Assembly: GCF_965249985.1 (NCBI RefSeq)
Contig: NZ_OZ252280.1
Length of the DNA: 64,000 nt
Source: Algiphilus sp022763315
GTDB taxonomy: Bacteria; Pseudomonadota; Gammaproteobacteria; Nevskiales; Nevskiaceae
Reading direction: 5' to 3' (one strand)
The notes under the pieces were generated by a model, which made no database searches, was not told where the DNA came from, and was given only the letters and a program-made list of their open reading frames with translations. The first letter of the stretch is position 1. Every line of letters starts with the position of its first letter. This document shows positions 35,940 through 44,001 of the stretch, in pieces. The translations under genes and the position numbers were made by a program.

Positions 35940-37327
35940 TCGTTCTCGAGCACCGCATCGCCGCCGGACGACCGGCGCGGGAATGCCTGTGGTACGCCGC
36001 CGACTTCCGCAATCTTCCGCAGTGGGACCGGAGCGTCACCGCGGTCGAGAAGATGACCGAAGGCGCCATCGGCAGCGGCGCCCGCTTCGAATTGCGTACC
36101 CGCAACGGCATGCGCGAGCAGCTGTTGCACTACGAAATCCTGCGTTTCTCGCCGCCCTATGCGGCCACCCTGCGTGGTGAAGGTGACGGCGTCACGGTCG
36201 TGGATGACATTCGGATCGAGTCCACCGACCGCGGCTGCCTGCTGCACTGGCGCGTGGAAATCCGTCTGCGCAGCGGCTGGCTGGAAAACCTCGCTCGCCC
36301 CTGGATCCAGCGCAACGTGCAGCGCGCCGCGCAGGCCCTTGAACGCGCGCTGCGCGCACCAGAACCGGCACGGCTTGGTTTTGGTGGACATCTCGCCGAC
36401 CGACTAGTGCTGCCGGGCGCTGCCCGCTTCACCCGACAGGGCTTTCAGGCGGCACGCCTGGCGCCCATCGTGGAACGCGCCGAGGGCCACCATATCGTCA
36501 TCACCGGCGCGACCTCCGGCCTGGGTGAGGCGGCCGCTACCGCGCTGGCGCGGCGCGGCGCGCGCCTCACCATCATCGGCCGCGACGGCCAGCGCCTGCG
36601 CGCGCTGGTCAAGCATCTGCGGGTGGATTCGGGATGCCGTGCCCGTATCATCGAGGCCGACCTGCTCGACCTCGAGCAGACGGCCCAGGCCGGCCGACAG
36701 CTGTTGCAGGACGATCCACCGGATGTGCTGATCAACAATGCCGGCGCGCTTTTTGCAGGACGGGATGAATCACCGCAGGGTTTCGAGCGCGCCCTGGCCA
36801 TCAATGCGTTGTCCCCCTTGCTGCTGATGGACATGCTCGGCCCCGCCATACCGTCGGGCGGCCGCATCATCAACGTCGTCAGCGGCGGTATGTATCTCAC
36901 ACCGCTGCGGCTGCACGATCTGCAGTACCACCAGGGCCGCTATGACGGCGCCACCGCCTACGGCCGCGCCAAGCGCATCCTGACCGTGATCGGCATGCGG
37001 CGCGCACGCGCCTGGCCGCATCTGGCCGTTCATGCCATGCATCCGGGCTGGGCCGATACGCCGGGCGTGCGTCGGTCGCTCCCTGCCTTCCACCGCCTCA
37101 TGCGTCCGCTGCTGCGCGACGCCGTCCAGGGAGCGGACACGGCCGTCTGGCTGGCGCTGAGCGCGGCAGGGGCGGAGAGCCGCAACGGGGTCTGGTTCGA
37201 CCGCGTCCCCCACCCCATTGATGTGCTACCGAGCACGCGTCTGCGCAGCGCGCAGATCGACGCGCTTGACGGGCAGATGTGCACGCTCATCGGGCCGTGG
37301 CTGTCTACCCAGGGGGCGGCTGCCTGA
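35936..37327 (+). CDS. SRPBCC (polyketide cyclase-like) - short-chain dehydrogenase fusion
   Basis: 463 aa two-domain protein. Residues 1-150 look like an SRPBCC lipid/ligand-binding domain (PARECLWYAADFRNLPQWDR; GARFELRTRNG; GCLLHWRVEIRL). Residues 185-455 are an SDR: ITGATSGLGEAAATALARRG (NAD(P) motif), LINNAGALF, the Ser in VVSGGM and the catalytic YGRAK. The fold order suggests that a hydrophobic substrate is bound and oxidised or reduced within one chain; substrate unknown. It is coupled to the patatin upstream and followed by a TetR gene 49 bases later, so an operon for lipid or hydrocarbon turnover is plausible. Confidence 0.85.
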   Translation: MIVLEHRIAAGRPARECLWYAADFRNLPQWDRSVTAVEKMTEGAIGSGARFELRTRNGMREQLLHYEILRFSPPYAATLRGEGDGVTVVDDIRIESTDRGCLLHWRVEIRLRSGWLENLARPWIQRNVQRAAQALERALRAPEPARLGFGGHLADRLVLPGAARFTRQGFQAARLAPIVERAEGHHIVITGATSGLGEAAATALARRGARLTIIGRDGQRLRALVKHLRVDSGCRARIIEADLLDLEQTAQAGRQLLQDDPPDVLINNAGALFAGRDESPQGFERALAINALSPLLLMDMLGPAIPSGGRIINVVSGGMYLTPLRLHDLQYHQGRYDGATAYGRAKRILTVIGMRRARAWPHLAVHAMHPGWADTPGVRRSLPAFHRLMRPLLRDAVQGADTAVWLALSAAGAESRNGVWFDRVPHPIDVLPSTRLRSAQIDALDGQMCTLIGPWLSTQGAAA

Positions 37328-37376
37328 CACTCTGACGTGAGCGCTGCGTGCAGCGCACCCTACCGCGTGAGAGCCG

Positions 37377-38048
37377 ATGGACGCAGCCCACTCAGAACCA
37401 GCTACCGTACGCCCCAGCAACCAGGAGTCTTACGCACCAGCTACCGCTCGCGGTCGCGCCACGCGTCAGCGCCTGCTGGAAGCGGCCATCGCAGAATTCG
37501 GCGAGAAAGGCTTTCACGCCGCCTCGGTGAGCGCGATCACCACCCGCGCCGGCATTGGCCAGGGCACTTTCTACATCTATTTCAGCTCCAAAGAAGCCTG
37601 CTACGCAGTGGTGGTGGAAAGCGTCAGCCGCCTGCTGCGCCGCGCTCTGCTGCGCGGCTTCAGCTTCCTGGATCTTGAAAGCTGCCTGCGCGAAAGCTTT
37701 GCCGCCTATCTGCGCTTCTGTGCAGACCAGCCCTACGCGATGCGCGCACTGGGTGAGGCGCAGTTCATCGACGAAGCGATCTGGCGCGAGCACACGCGCC
37801 GGCTGGTGCACTGCTACACCGATCTGCTTGAACGGCACGCGGGGGCCAATACTCCGCACACTGAACGCGAGTTGCACGCCACCGCCATTGTGGGTGGCCT
37901 GCATGGCGCCGCACAGGCGCTGGTGGCCAGTCTTGAGGAAAGCGGTGAGGAAGCCGCCGGCCTGATCCATCATCAGGCCGACGCCCTGCGGGACGTCGCC
38001 CTCTACGGCGTCGGGCCTCGCCCGCAGATGCCGCCGCTGGCCGGCTAG
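37377..38048 (+). CDS. TetR/AcrR family transcriptional regulator
   Basis: 223 aa DNA-binding repressor. The N-terminal TetR helix-turn-helix spans about residues 28-75 (RLLEAAIAEFGEKGFHAASV; GIGQGTFYIYFSSKE); the C-terminal half is an uncharacterised ligand-binding domain. Likely regulates its own operon with the patatin and SRPBCC-SDR genes, judging by orientation. Its stop codon shares the CTAG palindrome at 38045-38048 with the stop of the convergent copper chaperone gene. Confidence 0.92.
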   Translation: MDAAHSEPATVRPSNQESYAPATARGRATRQRLLEAAIAEFGEKGFHAASVSAITTRAGIGQGTFYIYFSSKEACYAVVVESVSRLLRRALLRGFSFLDLESCLRESFAAYLRFCADQPYAMRALGEAQFIDEAIWREHTRRLVHCYTDLLERHAGANTPHTERELHATAIVGGLHGAAQALVASLEESGEEAAGLIHHQADALRDVALYGVGPRPQMPPLAG

Positions 38049-38518
38049 CGCGCCTCCACGCGGAAGCGCACGCGCTGTTGTGCCGTGGTGTCGGCCACCG
38101 CGTAGTTGATCTGGACGTCAACGCTGTCCCCCGGCTCCAGGCTGCCCTTGGGCGCGATGAACATCAGGTGCTTGCCGTGCGGCTTGAGCGCGACAGTGTC
38201 CCCCGCGGGCACCTCAATCGACGGAAGCGCACGCATGCGCATCATGCCGTCCGCATGATCCATGGTGTGCATCTCGACGCGTTCGTAGGCAGCGCTCGAC
38301 AAGCCCTGGATGACCAGCGGCGCCTGCCCCTGGTTGCCGAAGGTGAGGTAACCGGCCGCAGTGTCGCGTCCCGGCGGCGGTAACACCAGTCGCGGCTCAC
38401 TCACGGTCAACGACGATGCAGCCTCTGGCGCTGCGTCTTGATCAGTGCTGCAAGCCGCGCCTGCCAATGCGCCGAGCAGGAGTGCCGTGGGGAGGAGGGA
38501 ACGAAGAAGCGGCATCAT
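38045..38518 (-). CDS. PCu(A)C-type periplasmic copper chaperone
   Basis: About 157 aa exported protein with a PCuAC domain, which delivers Cu(I) to cytochrome oxidase. The copper motif H(M)x10Mx21HxM is visible as VEMHTMDHADGMMRMR followed by LKPHGKHLMFIAP. The N-terminal hydrophobic leader ends in GALAGAAC; the Cys lacks a standard lipobox (Leu is not at -3), so lipidation is uncertain. Start taken at ATG 38518; a second ATG at 38530 lies within the upstream gene's stop region. Co-directional with the epimerase gene and convergent to TetR. Confidence 0.88.
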   Translation of the reverse strand: MMPLLRSLLPTALLLGALAGAACSTDQDAAPEAASSLTVSEPRLVLPPPGRDTAAGYLTFGNQGQAPLVIQGLSSAAYERVEMHTMDHADGMMRMRALPSIEVPAGDTVALKPHGKHLMFIAPKGSLEPGDSVDVQINYAVADTTAQQRVRFRVEAR

Positions 38519-38522
38519 GGTG

Positions 38523-39392
38523 TCAGACATCCTTGGTGGATTCGGAAGGAAGACAGGCCGGCAGCCCGCTGGCCAGATCGGGATATTGCCACCGAAAGCC
38601 CAGCTCATCGCGCAGCCGATCCACGCGCAGGCGCTTGCTTTCTTCCATGAAGGACCACATCGCCGCACTCATGTGCGCCCGTGCTTCCTCCGGGGGCAAT
38701 TGCGGTGGGGCCGGCAGTTCGAGCAGGGCTGCACAACGCAGGAAGTAGTCCGTCATCGTCGTCGGATTGCCGTCGGCCACGTTGTAGGCCGTACCGCTCT
38801 CGCCGCTCCGCAACACGCACACGGTCGCCGCGGCCAGATCGTCGACGTGGATACGGTTGGTATAGGGGGCGCGATCCGCCGTGATGACGGGGGTGCCTTC
38901 CTGCAGTCGCTGCAGCGGCAACCTGCCCGGTCCGTAGATGCCGGGAACGCGGATCACCACGTAATCGCCGCCCGTTTCGCTGCGCCAGGCTGCCAGCTGG
39001 CGTTCGGCATCGGCACGGCGCTGCCCGCGCGCGCTCTTGGGTGCGATCGGCGCCGATTCGTCGATCCACTCGCCGCCGCTATCGCCGTACACGCCCGAGG
39101 TCGATAAGTAGAGCAGACGGTCGATCCCCGGACAGGCGGCCAGGCACCGCGCCAGACGGGGCTCCTGCGCGCCCTCACGCGGCGGCGGCGCCAGCCAGAT
39201 CACGGTGCCTTCGAGTGGCGGGGCCTGCGTGTCCAAGTCGCACTGCATGGCACGCAGCCCCGCGACGTGCAGACGCTCTACGCTTTGTTCGCTGCGCACG
39301 ACTCCGGTAGGCTCCCGCCCCTCGCGCTGCAGGCGCTCCGCCACGCGCATGCCGACATCGCCGCAGCCGACAATCCACACTGCTTGCATCAT
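38523..39392 (-). CDS. NAD(P)-dependent epimerase/dehydratase-like protein (YeeZ-type SDR)
   Basis: 289 aa extended/atypical SDR. N-terminal VWIVGCGDVGMRVAERL is the nucleotide-binding motif; LYLSTSGVYGDSGGEWIDES has the SDR Ser and the YGxxxG variant typical of the YeeZ group; VIRVPGIYGPGRLP and NRIHVDDLAAA follow. Reaction and substrate are unknown. The start codon (ATG 39392, or Met2 at 39389) touches the start of the divergent reductase gene at 39391, so neither gene has private upstream DNA. Confidence 0.85.
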   Translation of the reverse strand: MMQAVWIVGCGDVGMRVAERLQREGREPTGVVRSEQSVERLHVAGLRAMQCDLDTQAPPLEGTVIWLAPPPREGAQEPRLARCLAACPGIDRLLYLSTSGVYGDSGGEWIDESAPIAPKSARGQRRADAERQLAAWRSETGGDYVVIRVPGIYGPGRLPLQRLQEGTPVITADRAPYTNRIHVDDLAAATVCVLRSGESGTAYNVADGNPTTMTDYFLRCAALLELPAPPQLPPEEARAHMSAAMWSFMEESKRLRVDRLRDELGFRWQYPDLASGLPACLPSESTKDV

Positions 39393-40410
39393 GACCCACC
39401 ACGTTCATTTGGGAGACAGCGGCCAGTATTTTGCCGCAGCTCCAGATCAGACCCTCCTTGACGCCGGCCTGCAGGCGGGCATCGCCCTGCCCTATGGCTG
39501 CGCCAGCGGCACCTGCGGCGCCTGCCGCTGCCGCATCCGCAGTGGATCCGCGGTGGAGGCGCGTCCCAATCGCGTCTTGTCCGATGCCGAACGCGCCGCC
39601 GGCTATGCCCTGCTGTGTCAGGCGCACGCGCACAGCGACATCGTGCTCGAATGGCAGACGCCGGCGGGGACGCCAGCAGCGCGGCCGGCCATTTGGCCGT
39701 GTCGTCTGCAGGAGCGGCGCTGGCTTTCCAGCGATGTGCTGGAGGTGCGCCTCAAACTACCGCGCGGTGATGCGCCTTTTCGCTTTCTGCCTGGTCAATA
39801 CGTCGACTTCCTGTTGGACGACGGCGGCCGACGCAGCTTCTCGCTGGCGGCGCCACCGACCGATGACACCATCGAGCTGCACATCAAGATTACGCCGCAC
39901 GGCCGCTTTGGCCGGTACATCGCCGAACAGCTCCCGGATCGCGCCATGCTCCGTTTCGAGGGACCGCTGGGCGCCTTCCATCTGCACGAGGCGGAGCGAC
40001 CGACGCTCCTGGTCGCGGGCGGAACCGGTTTCGCCCCGATCAAGGCCATGGTCGAAGACGCCATCCAGCGCGCGGACCAACGGCCGATGCACGTGTTCTG
40101 GGGTGCGCGACAGCCCGAGGACCTCTATCTCGATGCATTGGTCAGGGAATGGACCGCGCACCATGCGCACATCCGGTACACGCCGGTGTGCGAATCAGTC
40201 CCCGAGGACTGGACCGGTGCGCACGGACGGGTCCACGATGCAGTCAGCGCGCACTATCCCGACCTTCGCGGACACGCGCTCTACGCCAGCGGGCCGCCGG
40301 CCATGGTGGCCTCCATCAAGGCCAGCGCCCTGCAGTCGGGCCTGCATCCGGACCATCTGCACTACGACAGCTTTGACGACGCACACGTGACGTGGCCAGG
40401 CACACCGTAG
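39391..40410 (+). CDS. Oxidoreductase with 2Fe-2S ferredoxin and FNR-type reductase domains
   Basis: 339 aa electron-transfer protein. Residues 1-90 form a plant-type ferredoxin domain (C37, C42, C45 in YGCASGTCGAC, with C76); then an FAD-binding domain (FRFLPGQYVDFLL; RRSFSLAAPP) and an NAD-binding domain (LLVAGGTGFAPIKAMV; HALYASGPPAMV). This is the layout of CDP-6-deoxy-3,4-glucoseen reductase, often annotated in gammaproteobacteria, and of dioxygenase reductases. The partner is unknown. The frame is open upstream, but family similarity starts at the ATG at 39391, which overlaps the divergent epimerase start. Confidence 0.9.
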   Translation: MTHHVHLGDSGQYFAAAPDQTLLDAGLQAGIALPYGCASGTCGACRCRIRSGSAVEARPNRVLSDAERAAGYALLCQAHAHSDIVLEWQTPAGTPAARPAIWPCRLQERRWLSSDVLEVRLKLPRGDAPFRFLPGQYVDFLLDDGGRRSFSLAAPPTDDTIELHIKITPHGRFGRYIAEQLPDRAMLRFEGPLGAFHLHEAERPTLLVAGGTGFAPIKAMVEDAIQRADQRPMHVFWGARQPEDLYLDALVREWTAHHAHIRYTPVCESVPEDWTGAHGRVHDAVSAHYPDLRGHALYASGPPAMVASIKASALQSGLHPDHLHYDSFDDAHVTWPGTP

Positions 40411-40479
40411 ATCGGACAAGTCATGCGGAGGTCACTGCGCTTGGGGCATAGTGCGGCTTCGTCTTCGAGAGAGCATGCG

Positions 40480-41982
40480 ATGCACTTCATCAAGCGATTG
40501 TGCGGATCATGGTGCGCCGCCCTGTGGATTCTGGCGATGCCGCTGACGGCCACGGGCGCCGAGCTCACCGTTGCGCGTCCCGCTGCCGATGCCGCACAGC
40601 CGCTGCCAGCCGGCATGCTCACAACGCCGGTCCTTCAGGCCGCGCGCGTCATTGATCTGCCGCTGACGGTACAACACGGCAGCTGGTCCTTCCCAGCCGA
40701 TGGGACGGCCGTCTGGCGGCTGCAATTGCGCACCGCGGACGCAACCTACGTGGGCCTGCAACTGCAGGATCTTCAACTCCCGCCGCACAGTCGGGTCACG
40801 CTGTCCAGCGATCAAGGGCAGAGCGGCCCCTTCAGCGACCGCGACCGAGGGGGTGACAACACGCTCTGGCTGCCGCTGGTGCACGGTAGCGATGCAGTGC
40901 TCGAGATTGTGCTGCCCGCCGCCTCAATGTCGGAACTACGCTTCGGCGAAACCACCATGCAGTACGGGGTGGTACCGCTGGATGGCCGCCGCCCGCAGAC
41001 CAAGGCGGAGGGCGATGCCGGAGCGTGTCACAACGATGTGGCCTGCCCCGTGGGCGATGACTGGCGTGCTGCGATCGACGCCACCGTGCTGCTGGTCATC
41101 GCCAACAGAAACGTGTGCAACGGCGTATTGCTCAACAATAGCCGTGGCGACGGGGCACCGCTGATCATCACCGCCGATCATTGCGGCATCCGCGCGGATG
41201 GAGACGGCGATGGCTTTCCCGCCGCATCGGTCACGGCCATCTTCAATTTCCAGAGCCAGCAATGCGACCGCAGCGTCGGCGTTTCCTCCGAGGACCGAAT
41301 CACCGGTGCAACGCTGCTGTATCGTGATTCGCGTTCCGACACCAGCCTGATCCGGCTGGACCGCGCACCGCCCGCCGTCTTCAACGCGCATTACGCGGGA
41401 TGGGATGCCACCGGCAACGGCGCCAGCCGCGGCAGCGGCGTGCACCATCCCGCGGGCGATCTGAAGAAGATCAGTCTGTTCGATCAGCCCGTGCAGAAAG
41501 AGATCGTGACCATTACCGATGGCGCGATCATTGGCAGCCGCGACCAGACCGTCGACGCTTGGCGTGTCGCCTGGTCGGACGGCGTGACTGAATTTGGCAG
41601 CTCGGGATCCGGACTCTGGACGCCGCAGCAACAGTTGATTGGCGTGCTGTCCGGGGGGCGCTCTGCCTGCGGCCGCGCGGGCTTTTTCGGCCTCGGCGGC
41701 AGCAATGATGTGGTCGGGCCGGACTTCTACGGCCGACTCGAGGTGGCCTTTACCCGCGCGGGTGCGCTGGGTACGCCGATTCAGCGCTTCCTCGACCCGA
41801 CCGGCAGCGGTGTGCTGCGCCTCAGCCAACGCACCGGCGGGAATGCCCCACCGGCCACCGGCGGCAGCGGCGGCAGCACGGGGACACCCGAATCCGGAGG
41901 CGACGGCGGTGGAAGCCTGACCTGGATAGCGCTGATCACCCTTTTCGGCGGCGTCCTGCTGCGCCGCCGACGGCCCGCCTGA
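40480..41982 (+). CDS. Secreted trypsin-like serine protease with GlyGly-CTERM tail
   Basis: 500 aa exported protein. Signal peptide at the N-terminus (cut after ATGA), an uncharacterised beta-rich prodomain to about 180, then a chymotrypsin-fold domain with His234 (ITADHCG), Asp287 (SDTSLIRLD) and Ser377 (FGSSGSGLW), as in lysyl-endopeptidase-like proteases. The C-terminus has a Gly/Ser/Thr-rich linker, then GGGSLTWIALITLFGGVLL and a basic RRRRP end: a GlyGly-CTERM signal, known to be cut by rhombosortase and linked to type II secretion. No rhombosortase is in view. Confidence 0.9.
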   Translation: MHFIKRLCGSWCAALWILAMPLTATGAELTVARPAADAAQPLPAGMLTTPVLQAARVIDLPLTVQHGSWSFPADGTAVWRLQLRTADATYVGLQLQDLQLPPHSRVTLSSDQGQSGPFSDRDRGGDNTLWLPLVHGSDAVLEIVLPAASMSELRFGETTMQYGVVPLDGRRPQTKAEGDAGACHNDVACPVGDDWRAAIDATVLLVIANRNVCNGVLLNNSRGDGAPLIITADHCGIRADGDGDGFPAASVTAIFNFQSQQCDRSVGVSSEDRITGATLLYRDSRSDTSLIRLDRAPPAVFNAHYAGWDATGNGASRGSGVHHPAGDLKKISLFDQPVQKEIVTITDGAIIGSRDQTVDAWRVAWSDGVTEFGSSGSGLWTPQQQLIGVLSGGRSACGRAGFFGLGGSNDVVGPDFYGRLEVAFTRAGALGTPIQRFLDPTGSGVLRLSQRTGGNAPPATGGSGGSTGTPESGGDGGGSLTWIALITLFGGVLLRRRRPA

Positions 41983-42120
41983 GCGCGGGCACGGCGGGCA
42001 CGCGCATCGCGTGCGGCGGCAGAATTGTTACCATGAGATGACTTAGATCACCGCATCGACGGCCGGCTGCATGTCAGTATCCGCCCGACTCGATCTGCCG
42101 CCCGAAGGTAAGGAGTATCC

Positions 42121-42741
42121 GTGGAGAAGAACGAGCAGCCCCGCTTCCAGCGAGACCGCAACAGCATGGCTTTTTTCCGGGGCTTCCTGCGCAAGCCCGA
42201 AGTCGTGGCTTCCGTCATCCCGAGTTCACGTTATCTGGAAAAGCGGATCGTCGAGGCTTGTGATGTGCATGACGCGAAGCTGGTGGTGGAGCTCGGACCG
42301 GGCACCGGGGGCACAACCCATGCCCTCTTGCAGGCCATGCCGGCCGACGCCACGCTGCTGGCCATCGACGTCGAATCCGATTTTGTGCGCATGCTGAATG
42401 CCTTCGGCGATGATCGGCTGGTGGCGCATTGCGGCCGTGCCCAAGACATCGCCAGCATCCTCGCCGACCACGGCCTGCCGGCACCGGATGTGGTGGTCTC
42501 CGGCATCCCTTTTTCCACCATCAGTCACGCCCAGGGCGAAGAGATCATTCGCCGCGTCTGGCAGAGCCTGAAGCCGGGCGGGAAATTCGTGGCGTACCAG
42601 TTTCGCGACCGGGTCGCGATGCTGGGGCGCAAGCTGCTGGGCGCGCCCACCAGCCGCCTGGAACTGCGCAATGTCCCCCCGATGCGCGTGTACCAGTGGT
42701 TCAAGGACGCCGTCGTCGAGGCGCACGACGCCGCCGCCTAG
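42121..42741 (+). CDS. SAM-dependent methyltransferase (phospholipid N-methyltransferase-like)
   Basis: 206 aa class I methyltransferase with GTG start and an AAGGAG ribosome site. Motif I is VVELGPGTGGTTHALL; the N-terminal FRGFLRKPEVVASVIPSSRY and the catalytic-region VVSGIPFSTI resemble the PmtA-type phosphatidylethanolamine N-methyltransferases and related rRNA adenine methyltransferases. Phospholipid methylation is the better guess from IPSS and GIPF, but substrate is not proven. Followed by a strong terminator. Confidence 0.82.
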   Translation: MEKNEQPRFQRDRNSMAFFRGFLRKPEVVASVIPSSRYLEKRIVEACDVHDAKLVVELGPGTGGTTHALLQAMPADATLLAIDVESDFVRMLNAFGDDRLVAHCGRAQDIASILADHGLPAPDVVVSGIPFSTISHAQGEEIIRRVWQSLKPGGKFVAYQFRDRVAMLGRKLLGAPTSRLELRNVPPMRVYQWFKDAVVEAHDAAA

Positions 42742-42766
42742 GTCGCGCAGCAGTCGCGGTTCACGC

Positions 42767-42800
42767 AAGGCCGCGCGGTGGCAACCGCGCGGCCTTTCTC
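42767..42800 (+). terminator. Intrinsic terminator between methyltransferase and hemY
   Basis: Perfect 13-bp stem AAGGCCGCGCGGT / ACCGCGCGGCCTT with a GGCA tetraloop at 42767-42796, followed by a T-rich stretch. It terminates the plus-strand methyltransferase transcript and may also stop the convergent hem operon. Confidence 0.85.
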
Positions 42801-42822
42801 ATTTTCGCTGGTCGCTTTGCCG

Positions 42823-44001
42823 TTAAGCGCTGAGCGCCCGACGCAGGCCTTCTTCGTAATGCTGCCGGGCGGCTTCCGGCTGCTCGGTGGCGCTGCACAG
42901 CAATCCGTATTCATAGTGCGCTTCAGCACTGGGCGCCTGTTCGATCAATGCGTCCAGGTAGCTGCGCGCCTTGCCCCAGAGTCGGTTGCGGCGGCAGGTG
43001 TGGGCCGCGGCGAGCAGCAATTCAGGCTGCTCGCCATGGCGCTGCAGCCATTGTTCCGCGCTGGCCAGCGCCGCCACGTGGTCCGGCGTTTCGGCACGCA
43101 GAAACAGACGGACCATGACCGGATCCCAGCGCTGTTCCAGGGCCCGGTGCACTACCGTCATCAGCTCCTTCTCGGCGTTGAGCCGATAGAGCGCCTCCGC
43201 ATACAACCGCTCGGCATGCACCGTCTTGCGTAGCGTGGCGGGCAACTGCGCCCACAGTTGACGCGCCTCGTCCAGGCGCAGCGCTTCGGCCAGGGCACCG
43301 GCAAGCGCTTCCAGGGTGTACTCCGTCCATTGTTCGCCCGCCCAGCCGCGCGCCTTTTCGGCCGTGCAGAGCAGCTCATAGGCGGCGCGCCAGTCGTGCT
43401 GGGCAAGCATGACCTGCGCCAGTGCCGGATAGAGCCGCGGATGGGAGGGGCTGCGCTGGCGTAATGCTTCCAGATCAGCGCGCGCGGCCTCGAGGTCGCC
43501 CCCTTCGATGGCGTACTCGGCCTGAAGCAGCGTGGTGGCCTCACCGACCAGGCCATCGTCGATGACCGCCGCGCGTTGCAAGTAGTGCGCTACGCGATCG
43601 GAATTGCGCTGCCGATGTGCCGCCATGGCCGCGATCAAGTGGTGTGCGCCGGCTTCCTTACCCTCAGGCAGGTCTTTTTCGACGGTGACTTCGGCGCGCT
43701 CGAAGCGGCCCGCGAGCCACTGCATCAGGCCCTGCTTCAGGGCCCGGTGCTGCCGATTGGCGCGGCGTCGTTGCAGGCCTTCGCGCACGCTCGACGGCAA
43801 CCGGATGCCGGCGCCCAGGGCACGCAGCAGCAGCAGCAAGGCCACCAGCAGGACCACGAGGGCAGCGGTGAAGCCGACCACGGAGGTCTCCAGCATCCAG
43901 TGACCGTAGGTGACCAGCACATAGCCGTTGTCGGCACGCAGGTAATAGGCCGCCGCGGCGCCCGCCGCGAACAGCAGAAGGAGGAGCAGAACGGCGCGCA
44001 T
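42823..44001 (-). CDS. hemY: HemY, TPR membrane protein of the haem operon
   Basis: 392 aa inner-membrane protein of the gammaproteobacterial HemY family (not the Bacillus protoporphyrinogen oxidase of that name). Two N-terminal transmembrane helices (about 2-22 and 41-62) precede a TPR-rich region (AERLYAEALYRLNAEKELMT; AEAHYEYGLLCSATEQPEAA). Thought to organise late haem-synthesis enzymes. Its ATG overlaps the hemDX stop (TGATG), so it is coupled. Confidence 0.93.
   Translation of the reverse strand: MRAVLLLLLLFAAGAAAAYYLRADNGYVLVTYGHWMLETSVVGFTAALVVLLVALLLLLRALGAGIRLPSSVREGLQRRRANRQHRALKQGLMQWLAGRFERAEVTVEKDLPEGKEAGAHHLIAAMAAHRQRNSDRVAHYLQRAAVIDDGLVGEATTLLQAEYAIEGGDLEAARADLEALRQRSPSHPRLYPALAQVMLAQHDWRAAYELLCTAEKARGWAGEQWTEYTLEALAGALAEALRLDEARQLWAQLPATLRKTVHAERLYAEALYRLNAEKELMTVVHRALEQRWDPVMVRLFLRAETPDHVAALASAEQWLQRHGEQPELLLAAAHTCRRNRLWGKARSYLDALIEQAPSAEAHYEYGLLCSATEQPEAARQHYEEGLRRALSA

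Noticed and set aside
37398..37450. Direct repeat ACCAGCTACCG near the TetR start
   Set aside because: It lies in the codons for the N-terminal tail of TetR; two imperfectly spaced copies are too few to call an operator.
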